From Spirochaetaceae bacterium (lineage in GTDB: Bacteria; Spirochaetota; Spirochaetia; DSM-2461): DNA of 21,586 nucleotides. Shown piece after piece: positions 16,091 through 21,586 of this stretch (the first letter of the stretch is position 1; every line of letters starts with the position of its first letter). Under the pieces are notes generated by a model, which saw nothing but the letters and a program-made list of their open reading frames with translations, made no database searches and was not told the DNA's origin. Both the position numbers and the translations under genes were made by a program. The stretch is taken from assembly GCA_003246505.1 (NCBI GenBank), contig QKAI01000376.1, forward strand, positions 1 to 21,586, in the 5' to 3' direction.

Positions 16091-17092
16091 ATGATATTAG
16101 CCAATGCAAAAGGTAAAATACAAACTGTCCTCGGGCTTATTGATTGTGAAAGATTAGGATTCACATTAATACATGAGCATCTTCTCTCTGATTTCAGGTG
16201 TCTCATGGGTGCTTCAGAACAGAATTCCGAAAAAGCGCTGAATCTACTAAAGGACGATAAGCATTTACTTATCAAGGAAGTCGCCAGATTTCGCCTGGCC
16301 GGGGGAGGGGCGGTTGTTGATGTGACTCCTCTTCCCCATTTGGGGCGTGATCCCCAAGGACTTGTCGATATTTCAAAAGAAACTGGCGTACACATTGTGA
16401 TGGGGGTGTCATTCTATACTGAGAATTACTATGGCCCATGCCATTCTGATATAAATCGCATGACGGCAGAAGAACTCGCCCGAGTGTATATCGAAGAAAT
16501 CACAACTGGGGTGGGAGGGACCGGTATCAAGCCTGGGATAATCGGAGAAGCCGGATGTTCATGGCCGCTAACAAAGAACGAAGAAAAATGTCTCCATGCC
16601 GCATCAATCACACAGCTTGAAACGGGATTGCCAATAAGCATACATCCAGGTTCTCATCCAAAATCCCCGATGCAAATCATGGGAATCCTGAAATCTTACG
16701 GAGTTGAACCATCACGGATTATAATGGGCCATATGGAGGAGACAATTCCTCCGGAAGAGAAAGACTTGCGGTATGAGCTGGCCGCAGCCGGGTGTTATCT
16801 CGCCTATGATACATTCGCGGTCCCCGAAAGGGCCCTCCCATCGTTTGCTCGAGAATTGGGAGACCGAGGACGTATCAGTCAGATCGCTGATTTGGTTGGA
16901 CATGGTTTTTCACAGCAAATTTTGATTTCCCATGACTCCCTCACTAACGAATTGATGCATATTAACGGAGGCCCCGGAATCATTTATATCCCAAAGAGGG
17001 TCATTCCGGAGATGAGACTAAGGGATATTTCGGAAAAAGACATTCATATGATTACTACTGATAATCCTTCAAGGGTCCTCACTATTCAATGA
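16091..17092 (+). CDS. Phosphotriesterase-related (PTER/PHP-type) metal-dependent amidohydrolase
   Basis: The 333-residue protein belongs to the amidohydrolase superfamily (TIM barrel, binuclear metal). Predicted ligands are His28 and His30 (TLIHEHL), Glu153 as bridging ligand in GIIGEAGCSWPL, His185 (ISIHPG), His214 (IMGHMEE) and Asp282 (ISHDSLT). A bridging Glu rather than carbamylated Lys marks the PHP/PTER branch, not true phosphotriesterases. The start (GKIQTVLGLID) and the GCSWPLT segment closely resemble mammalian PTER, which hydrolyses N-acetyltaurine; the bacterial substrate is unknown, and hydrolysis of an N-acyl amide or an ester is the inference. GGGG lies about 8 nt before the ATG. 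Base composition is clearly lower in G+C than the flanks, suggesting acquisition. It is convergent with an AraC regulator. Confidence 0.88.
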   Translation: MILANAKGKIQTVLGLIDCERLGFTLIHEHLLSDFRCLMGASEQNSEKALNLLKDDKHLLIKEVARFRLAGGGAVVDVTPLPHLGRDPQGLVDISKETGVHIVMGVSFYTENYYGPCHSDINRMTAEELARVYIEEITTGVGGTGIKPGIIGEAGCSWPLTKNEEKCLHAASITQLETGLPISIHPGSHPKSPMQIMGILKSYGVEPSRIIMGHMEETIPPEEKDLRYELAAAGCYLAYDTFAVPERALPSFARELGDRGRISQIADLVGHGFSQQILISHDSLTNELMHINGGPGIIYIPKRVIPEMRLRDISEKDIHMITTDNPSRVLTIQ

Positions 17093-17097
17093 CGAAG

Positions 17098-17134
17098 CAT
17101 AAAGAAAAATCAGAGGCCCCGGTCAGCCGCCTCT
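17098..17134 (-). terminator. Rho-independent terminator downstream of araC-type gene
   Basis: The inverted repeat AGAGGC / GCCTCT (17112-17117 and 17129-17134) lies 5 nt beyond the AraC stop and is followed on the minus strand by GATTTTTCTTTATG. The plus-strand side is less T-rich (CATATTCATAATT), but the hairpin may also limit read-through from the PTER-like gene. Confidence 0.6.
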
Positions 17135-17139
17135 CATAT

Positions 17140-17988
17140 TCATAATTCATACCGAGAATTTGAGAGTGACATTCTCCTTCTATACTCCGACGGGGATTCC
17201 CCCCTTTGAGCTTTGAACAGGAGGGAGTAATAGCTGGAGTCGTCGAAACCGACAAGAGAGGCTATCTGGGTGATCGTCATTTTTCCGTTCTCCAGAAGGG
17301 ATAGGGACTCCTCGATTCTTGACCGATTGATGAATTTAAAGGGGGTCGTGCCATAGATCTGCCTGAAAATTCTGGAAAAATTCCTGGGGCCCGTATCCGC
17401 CATTTCCGCCAGTTCCCCCAGGGTATAGGACAGGGAAAGATTCCTTTGAACGTTCCCGACGACCCCTTCTATCCTCAGCCGGATATCCCGATCCTGAAGA
17501 TAGTCCCTGCGGCCGATCGCCCTGACGATGTGGATCAGAACCGTTTCCAGAAGAGCCTTCGCGCAGGACTCGTATCCGTACTCCCTCCTGTAGGTTTCCC
17601 TGTCGATCCGATTTATGGTATCGATAATTCTGGTCATGTCGTATTCGGTTATCCTGGTAAGGAGGAACTCCTCCGGATTCAAGTGCAGACGGGGGAGAAC
17701 GTCCTTTGAGAAGAGGATGTTTATGTAGGACAGGTTCCTGTTATCGATATAGGAGTGCTCCCGCCCTATGGGAATGAATATCACGCTGCCCGGAGAAATC
17801 GCCTCTTCCCTCGACCCCTGCCGGTGGGTCCCTTTGCCGGAATAAACGAATACCAGCTCATAGAAGTCATGGGAATGGGGGGGATACTCCCTTGAGATTT
17901 CCATGTGGAGAACTTTTATTTCAAGATTTTTATCTGAGAAAAAATCCCTGTCGTAATACTTCTCCGCCGGGGGTACTTCTATCTTCAT
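17140..17988 (-). CDS. AraC-family transcriptional regulator with N-terminal cupin domain
   Basis: The preferred start is ATG at 17988-17986 (282 residues, MKIEVPPAEKYYDRDFF). Two earlier in-frame ATGs (17994 and 18009) lie at or upstream of the predicted +1, because a near-consensus promoter overlaps them. The N-terminal half is a cupin ligand-binding fold: YPPHSHDFYELVFVYSGKGT with His-x-His, and PGSVIFIPIGREHSY. The C-terminal roughly 100 residues hold two helix-turn-helices: YTLGELAEMADTGPRNFSRIF and MTITQIASLVGFDDSSYYS, ending in the AraC signature around GESPSEYRR. It may control the convergent PTER-like hydrolase or the divergent kinase-like gene. GC content is intermediate between the PTER gene and the GC-rich flanks. 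Confidence 0.9.
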   Translation of the reverse strand: MKIEVPPAEKYYDRDFFSDKNLEIKVLHMEISREYPPHSHDFYELVFVYSGKGTHRQGSREEAISPGSVIFIPIGREHSYIDNRNLSYINILFSKDVLPRLHLNPEEFLLTRITEYDMTRIIDTINRIDRETYRREYGYESCAKALLETVLIHIVRAIGRRDYLQDRDIRLRIEGVVGNVQRNLSLSYTLGELAEMADTGPRNFSRIFRQIYGTTPFKFINRSRIEESLSLLENGKMTITQIASLVGFDDSSYYSLLFKAQRGESPSEYRRRMSLSNSRYEL

Positions 17989-17994
17989 GTCCAT

Positions 17995-18023
17995 ATTATA
18001 CAGGGGCATGTCCCGATTCTCAA
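17995..18023 (-). promoter_or_regulatory. Promoter of the AraC gene, leaderless geometry
   Basis: On the minus strand TTGAGA (18023-18018), a 17-nt spacer and a perfect TATAAT (18000-17995), then ATGGAC (6 nt) and ATG at 17988. The predicted +1 is the A of that ATG. This is the best promoter match in the window. Confidence 0.7.
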
Positions 18024-18051
18024 TGACAATGATAAAATCATGGATGATAAT
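18023..18051 (+). promoter_or_regulatory. Promoter of the kinase-like gene, near-leaderless
   Basis: ATGACA (18023-18028), a 17-nt spacer and GATAAT (18046-18051), each matching 5 of 6 consensus bases. The ATG at 18060 follows after 8 nt, so the leader would be about 2 nt. The -35 abuts, and shares base 18023 with, the -35 of the divergent AraC promoter. Confidence 0.6.
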
Positions 18052-18059
18052 TCTTTATC

Positions 18060-18575
18060 ATGAGGGAATTGAGGAAAAGCAAAACCGCCGCCGGGAGCAT
18101 CGCCCCCTATATAAACGGGCTCCTCTCCTATATGCAGGGATACTACAGGAAAATGGTCCGGACGAATCGTCCCCGAATGGAATTCGAGCAGCTGCTGATC
18201 TGCCTGAGCCGGAATTTGCATTATCTGAACGACAGGCATCCCTATGCCTCTGTCCCGGAGGAAATCCGGTTCATAGAAGAGTATATGAAATTCCAGAAAA
18301 TGAAAAATGACAGGATTCAATATGAAAGCAGGATCGGAGCCAATATCTCCCACTATTCTATCAGGCGGTTTGTCCTCTTCTCCTGTCTGGAAGATATGAT
18401 CGGAAATCATTTCGAATATTGCCGGGACGATTTGACTGTCTCCCTGGAATCACAGGGTGACCGGGAGATTATCCTTGGCAGAATAATCGGTACGGAGAGG
18501 GAAACCTTCGCCCGGATAAGGGTGAGAAAGAAAAAATACGAGATGATTTATAGAATAAGAAGACAGGGAAAATAG
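18060..18575 (+). CDS. Short degenerate LytS/YesM-like histidine-kinase-related protein
   Basis: The 171-residue soluble protein has no signal or membrane segment. Its middle resembles the His_kinase core of LytS/YesM sensors: INGLLSYMQ (residues 18-26) where the family has INPHFLYN, LSRNLHYL (49-56) for the LSxLLRYS helix, and VPEEIRFIEEYMKFQKMKND (65-84) for the EELxFxxNYLxIQKxRxGD signature, then CLEDMIGNHFEY (109-120) for the PLVENAIKHG N-box. The phospho-acceptor His is replaced by Leu and the DNGxG ATP-binding box is absent, so kinase activity is not expected. It may be a decayed remnant or a dedicated binding protein. It is divergent from the AraC gene with back-to-back promoters. No Shine-Dalgarno precedes the ATG. 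Family assignment is by eye. Confidence 0.5.
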   Translation: MRELRKSKTAAGSIAPYINGLLSYMQGYYRKMVRTNRPRMEFEQLLICLSRNLHYLNDRHPYASVPEEIRFIEEYMKFQKMKNDRIQYESRIGANISHYSIRRFVLFSCLEDMIGNHFEYCRDDLTVSLESQGDREIILGRIIGTERETFARIRVRKKKYEMIYRIRRQGK

Positions 18576-18849
18576 AGAATAAAATAGCATATTATCATTA
18601 TAGAGGCGCTTCTATTCCGTCTTGATCAGCCGGACTCCAGGATTGAGGAAATGGGAATAGGGAAATGGAGGACCCCCTGGACTCTATTCGGAGCGGATCT
18701 ACGAAAACAATTCCCATTGAAGAGTTCTTTGATTTCCATGAAAGTTGAATTTGATCCACTTGCCAGGCAACATCAAACTCCTCGAACATGGCGATTCCTG
18801 TTATAGCGCATCCTCATCGTGAACCCGATTATTGGATTAGTTGTCAGAA
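18576..18849. other. Non-coding or decayed stretch after the kinase-like gene
   Basis: About 270 nt between convergent genes. Short open frames exist on both strands: plus 18588-18797 without a good start, and minus 18789-18598, 63 codons with AGGA upstream. Neither encodes a recognisable protein. No terminator hairpin, repeat or mobile-element end was seen. It could hold remnants of a lost gene. Confidence 0.4.
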
Positions 18850-19350
18850 TCATTCCTGGGAAGAAAGGGTGGAACTCCTCTTTATGTGATGAACCTTAGG
18901 CTTAAATTGAGAGAGAAAGGATACAAATTCCTCTCTCCCTTCCTCGAAGCTTTTTGTCCAATGGAACATCTTCTTAAGCATTTTCAGAGTGGGTCTATAT
19001 CCGCATTTTTCCAGGCCCAGGATTTGTTTGAGAAAGCGCGTTGCTATTCTTCGTTTCCGCAGGGAAAGTGGGGTGTCCATGAAAATAACAAGATCCGCCC
19101 AATCGAAGAGATAGCGCTGGTATTTCCGGTCCGAGCCCTCCAGAATCCACTGCCCCTTCCTGTCTATCCTTTCCAGAACGGATCTCTGATCATCCCGGGG
19201 GCGGGCGTAATCCGATTTGGGGATAGGATGGGCGATGGTGTCCAGTTCATAGAGGGGAAGGCCTGTCGATTCCGCCAGGGCTCTGGCGAATGTGGATTTC
19301 CCGCTCCCCACGCTCCCGGTGATGAGGATTTTCCGAGCATCGGAATTCAT
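18850..19350 (-). CDS. P-loop nucleotide kinase-like protein (FlaR / adenylate-kinase-like AAA family)
   Basis: The 166-residue cytosolic protein has Walker A GSVGSGKST (residues 12-20), an ELDTIAHP segment in the position used by FlaR-like proteins, WILEG and ADLVIFMDTPLSLRKRRIATR (strand plus Arg-rich lid) further on. Proteins of this type have been annotated as DNA topology modulation protein FlaR, but resemble adenylate or shikimate kinases; the substrate is unknown. The chosen start ATG 19350 overlaps the TGA of the upstream methyltransferase (ATGA) with a GAGGGCGG sequence ahead. An in-frame ATG at 19380 inside that gene is less likely. It is the last gene of the GNAT-methyltransferase set. 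Confidence 0.8.
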   Translation of the reverse strand: MNSDARKILITGSVGSGKSTFARALAESTGLPLYELDTIAHPIPKSDYARPRDDQRSVLERIDRKGQWILEGSDRKYQRYLFDWADLVIFMDTPLSLRKRRIATRFLKQILGLEKCGYRPTLKMLKKMFHWTKSFEEGREEFVSFLSQFKPKVHHIKRSSTLSSQE

Positions 19351-20099
19351 TTCACCGCCCTCGTCGCCATATAGGTGCATATGAAATCATCCAGCGGCCT
19401 GCCCGCCCCGCTTTTATCCTCGTAGAATCCGGTCAGGGAAAAACCGCAGGAGATCTGGCCCTGGATCTGATCTTCCAGGGTATGGCCGAAGAGAAGGCAG
19501 CCGTTCCCGTCAAACGTCTCATCCCTGCCCAGATCGGAGTAGGGGATAGGGTGCTTGATATTGAATCGGCCCTCCCGGTAGTCCCCGTTGTCAAAGAGGA
19601 ACCGGAGGGGATTGAGGAATCCGGAGAGGAGAACACCCCCCTTCGCCAGAACCCGGTAGGCCTCCCGCCAGACGGGGATGACATTTTCCACATAGGCGTT
19701 AGCCACGGGGTGGAAGATCAGATCGAAGGTCCCATCATCAAACAGAGAGAGATCGTCCATGCTGCACCTGACCGTCCGGAGGTCCAGGCCGTACTCCTCC
19801 GCCATCAGCCTGTCCTGCTCCAGCTGTTTTGCCGATATGTCGACCACCGTCACATGGGAGCCCGCCGCCGCGAACACCGGGCCCTGCTGGCCGCCCCCGG
19901 AAGCCAGGCAGAGGACTCCTTTCCCCTTCAGGTCATCGGGATACCAGCCGGGGGGCACGAACCTTGTGGGGGTGAGTTTCAGTTCCACCTTCCCCTTACG
20001 GGCATTGGCGATCCGATCAGGTCCGGCGGGAATGGTCCAGGCATATTTTTCCGATACCAGCCGGTCCCAGGCCTTACTGTTCGCTTCGGTGACGTTCAT
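19347..20099 (-). CDS. Class I SAM-dependent methyltransferase
   Basis: The 250-residue cytosolic protein has motif I LCLASGGGQQGPVFAAAG (residues 63-80), an acidic VVDIS end of strand 2 (85-89), SMDDLSLFDDGTFDLIFHP around motifs II-III, and YRVLAKGGVLLSGF, the usual post-motif. The substrate is not evident. The start ATG 20099 overlaps the TGA of the preceding methyltransferase (ATGA) and has GGGGAGGAAG upstream; a longer frame from 20174 lies inside the neighbour and is rejected. Translational coupling with both neighbours is likely. Confidence 0.87.
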   Translation of the reverse strand: MNVTEANSKAWDRLVSEKYAWTIPAGPDRIANARKGKVELKLTPTRFVPPGWYPDDLKGKGVLCLASGGGQQGPVFAAAGSHVTVVDISAKQLEQDRLMAEEYGLDLRTVRCSMDDLSLFDDGTFDLIFHPVANAYVENVIPVWREAYRVLAKGGVLLSGFLNPLRFLFDNGDYREGRFNIKHPIPYSDLGRDETFDGNGCLLFGHTLEDQIQGQISCGFSLTGFYEDKSGAGRPLDDFICTYMATRAVK

Positions 20100-20710
20100 C
20101 TCTTCCTCCCCGCATAGAGGCCGTGGCGCGCCGTATTTTCTGATAAGAATTCCCCGTCCACGGGAATATGACAAAGGGGGTCCAATTCGAAAATTCCTGT
20201 CATCCCCTCTATCTCTTCCGGAGAATGGAAGATTAATACATCTCCATAGGGATCATCTTCATACCCCCCATACTTATTGATATAGGCAATGACCAGCAAA
20301 CCCTCCTTTTTCAGTACATTCAGGCACTGCCGGATGCACTGGCGGGAATCATCCGGTTCAAGATGGTATATAGGGCCCATACACAGGACCACATCGAAGG
20401 AACTATCCCTGTGATGTTCAAGATGCCGGGCGTCTCCCACGCGGCAGGTAACATCCAATTCCGGGGAGAGAAGCAACTTCCCCTTCAAAATATCTATATG
20501 AACGGGCGTGATATCCTCTGCGAACAGGGAGCAGCCCTTCTGGGCATAGTGGAGAGCATAGGCTCCTGTCCCCGTTCCCAAATGCAGAATCCTGTCTCCG
20601 GGCTTTATGAGATTGTCCAGAACATTTGTCGTGACTATGAACTCGGCGGGATGACGTTTTAACCTGTTGTCCTCATCGTATTTGTTATAGTATTGGACGG
20701 TTTTATTCAT
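20096..20710 (-). CDS. Class I SAM-dependent methyltransferase
   Basis: The 204-residue protein starts YYNKYDEDNRLKRHPAEF, a helix common in small-molecule methyltransferases. It continues with motif I ILHLGTGTGAYALHYA (residues 41-56), VGDARHLEHHRDSSFDVVLCMGPIYHL-type motifs split around the acidic loop, and LKKEGLLVIAYINKYG. ATG 20710 shares one base with the TGA of the GNAT gene; GTG at 20713 is an alternative that would add one residue. A weak AGAAAAG serves as ribosome-binding sequence, so coupling to the GNAT gene is likely. The substrate is unknown. It differs from the next methyltransferase enough not to be a recent duplicate. Confidence 0.87.
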   Translation of the reverse strand: MNKTVQYYNKYDEDNRLKRHPAEFIVTTNVLDNLIKPGDRILHLGTGTGAYALHYAQKGCSLFAEDITPVHIDILKGKLLLSPELDVTCRVGDARHLEHHRDSSFDVVLCMGPIYHLEPDDSRQCIRQCLNVLKKEGLLVIAYINKYGGYEDDPYGDVLIFHSPEEIEGMTGIFELDPLCHIPVDGEFLSENTARHGLYAGRKR

Positions 20711-21201
20711 CACATTTCTTTTCTGAGACGGATAATCTCCGCTCCCCAGACATCCCAGTGCTCCTTCCCGCCGTCCCTGGCGTAGCCGTGCTTCTCATAG
20801 AAGCGGATGGCCCCGTCGTTTTTCTCCAGAGTCCAGACGATCATGGTCCCGAAGCCTTTCCCCTGCGCCTTTTCCTCCACCGAACGAATGAGTTCGGAAC
20901 CGATCCCCAGGCCCTTGAAGGGGGGCTCCACATAGATGGCCATGAGGTCATAGGCGCGGGGGATATCCTTCTCCCCGGCGGGGTGGTGGGTCGCGAACCC
21001 TTTGATAATCCCGTCGTCGAAGATGTCCGTTTCAAATTCCGGGGTATTGAGCCTTTTGCCCATGTTTTCCATCGTACCCAGGACAGATCTTTTGTTGAAG
21101 AGATATTCGTCGGATATGATGCCCCGGTAGGCGGTCCTCCAGCAGAAAACATTGATCTCCGCCATGCGGGGCAGGTCCTGTTCCGTCGCTTGTCGTATCA
21201 T
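20710..21201 (-). CDS. GNAT-family N-acetyltransferase
   Basis: The 163-residue protein has the GNAT fold: an N-terminal IRQATEQDLPRMAEI helix, WRTAYRGIISDEYL typical of the RimI/YhbS-like group, the LMAIYVEPPFKGLGIGSELI segment with acetyl-CoA loop KGLGIG (residues 96-101), and VWTLEKNDGAIRFYEKHGYA (motif B). The acceptor is unknown. ATG 21201 has no Shine-Dalgarno; a promoter with leaderless spacing lies directly upstream. It leads a four-gene overlapping set. Confidence 0.9.
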   Translation of the reverse strand: MIRQATEQDLPRMAEINVFCWRTAYRGIISDEYLFNKRSVLGTMENMGKRLNTPEFETDIFDDGIIKGFATHHPAGEKDIPRAYDLMAIYVEPPFKGLGIGSELIRSVEEKAQGKGFGTMIVWTLEKNDGAIRFYEKHGYARDGGKEHWDVWGAEIIRLRKEM

Positions 21202-21207
21202 GTACAG

Positions 21208-21236
21208 ATTTTAACATATGTTCGGGAATCTGGAAA
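21208..21236 (-). promoter_or_regulatory. Promoter of the GNAT operon, leaderless geometry
   Basis: On the minus strand TTTCCA (21236-21231), a 17-nt spacer and TAAAAT (21213-21208), then CTGTAC (6 nt) and ATG at 21201. The -10 element begins with the TAA stop codon of the upstream methyltransferase, so the promoter lies inside that gene's 3' end. Confidence 0.5.
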
Positions 21237-21586
21237 CGGAAGTTTCCGGTTTGAGCAACCTCAATATTATCCTTTTTTTCGGAAAGGGATAATATGATTC
21301 TTTGGAATATATTTCGTCAATATGGAATCCGGCCTTGCGTGATGGTACGGCCAGTTCCCATTCAAGGTGGAAATTGATAAAGAGGGAGAGATCATCCCGC
21401 CCCCAGATCCTTGTTAATGTCTTCCTGAACATCCCCCTATGGGTCACGATGAGAGCTTTACCCCCCGGTTTCAGAATTCGGTAGAATTCCCTAAAGAGAT
21501 CCAGAGTTTTTCCTTTGGGGATATGGAAGAGGGAATAGAAGCTGATGATTCCGTCGAGCTCATTATTACGAAAGGATGTGGAGATC
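21211..21586 (-). CDS. SAM-dependent methyltransferase, N-terminal part outside window
   Basis: The last 124 residues are visible up to TAA 21213-21211; the reading frame is open to the right edge. NNELDGIISFYSLFHIPKG is motif III/IV of class I methyltransferases, followed by LFREFYRILKPGGKALIV, the classic post-motif. The C-terminal part (a WELAVPSRKAGF segment and KKRIILRLLKPE) fits the last two strands. The SAM-binding motif I would be outside the window, so activity cannot be judged. This is the third methyltransferase of the cluster. Confidence 0.8.
   Translation of the reverse strand, partial: ISTSFRNNELDGIISFYSLFHIPKGKTLDLFREFYRILKPGGKALIVTHRGMFRKTLTRIWGRDDLSLFINFHLEWELAVPSRKAGFHIDEIYSKESYYPFPKKRIILRLLKPETSVSRFPNIC

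Noticed and set aside
18598..18789. 63-codon minus-strand frame with AGGA upstream, and an overlapping plus-strand frame
   Set aside because: No recognisable family, competing frames on both strands, short; kept only as part of the intergenic description.
15852..18849. Mobile element as carrier of the AT-rich island
   Set aside because: No transposase, integrase, terminal repeats or tRNA attachment site could be found at either edge.

Overview
The window looks like chromosomal DNA from a GC-rich diderm (Gram-negative) bacterium. It encodes a complete MFP/RND/TolC-type export system and a DUF3943 protein with a signal peptide. Gene content and style are compatible with a free-living spirochaete, but no rRNA or marker gene is present to settle this, so the phylum is a low-confidence inference. 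No tRNA, rRNA, CRISPR array or insertion sequence was recognised.

Layout. (1) 1-442, minus: N-terminal part of a MEDS-domain (DcmR-type) sensor, running off the left edge. (2) 588-4996, plus: SulP anion transporter, L-cysteine desulfidase and a DUF3943 protein. (3) 5039-9728, plus: a tight FHA - polyprenyl synthetase - SWIM/SNF2 helicase operon. (4) 15780-9685, minus: efflux operon MFP - RND - TolC - TetR with every junction overlapping by 4 nt. A candidate TetR operator sits on its promoter. The last gene, tetR, overlaps the convergent SNF2 gene by 44 nt. (5) about 15.9-18.8 kb: visibly AT-richer island with a PTER-type amidohydrolase, a convergent cupin/AraC regulator and, divergent from the regulator, a short degenerate LytS/YesM-like histidine-kinase remnant. 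(6) 21586-18850, minus: end of a methyltransferase, then an overlapping set GNAT - methyltransferase - methyltransferase - FlaR-like P-loop kinase.

The most interesting signal is in how genes start. Four promoter-proximal genes (cysteine desulfidase, FHA, AraC, GNAT) lack a usable Shine-Dalgarno. Each has a sigma70-type -10 hexamer ending exactly 6 nt before ATG, with a -35 element 17 nt further upstream. That geometry puts +1 on the A of ATG, so these genes look leaderless. Two more genes (the kinase-like gene and the DUF3943 gene) have the -10 eight or nine nt before ATG. Other genes in the same window (MEDS, SulP, MFP, TolC, TetR, methyltransferases) carry ordinary Shine-Dalgarno sequences, so both initiation modes appear side by side. 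The AraC and kinase-like genes share a compact back-to-back pair of such promoters.

Functionally, the efflux operon is probably self-regulated by its own TetR. The PTER-like hydrolase, AraC regulator and kinase-like protein may form a small acquired catabolic or sensing module. The sulfur-related pair (SulP, cysteine desulfidase) is adjacent but separately promoted, so a joint role is only suggestive.
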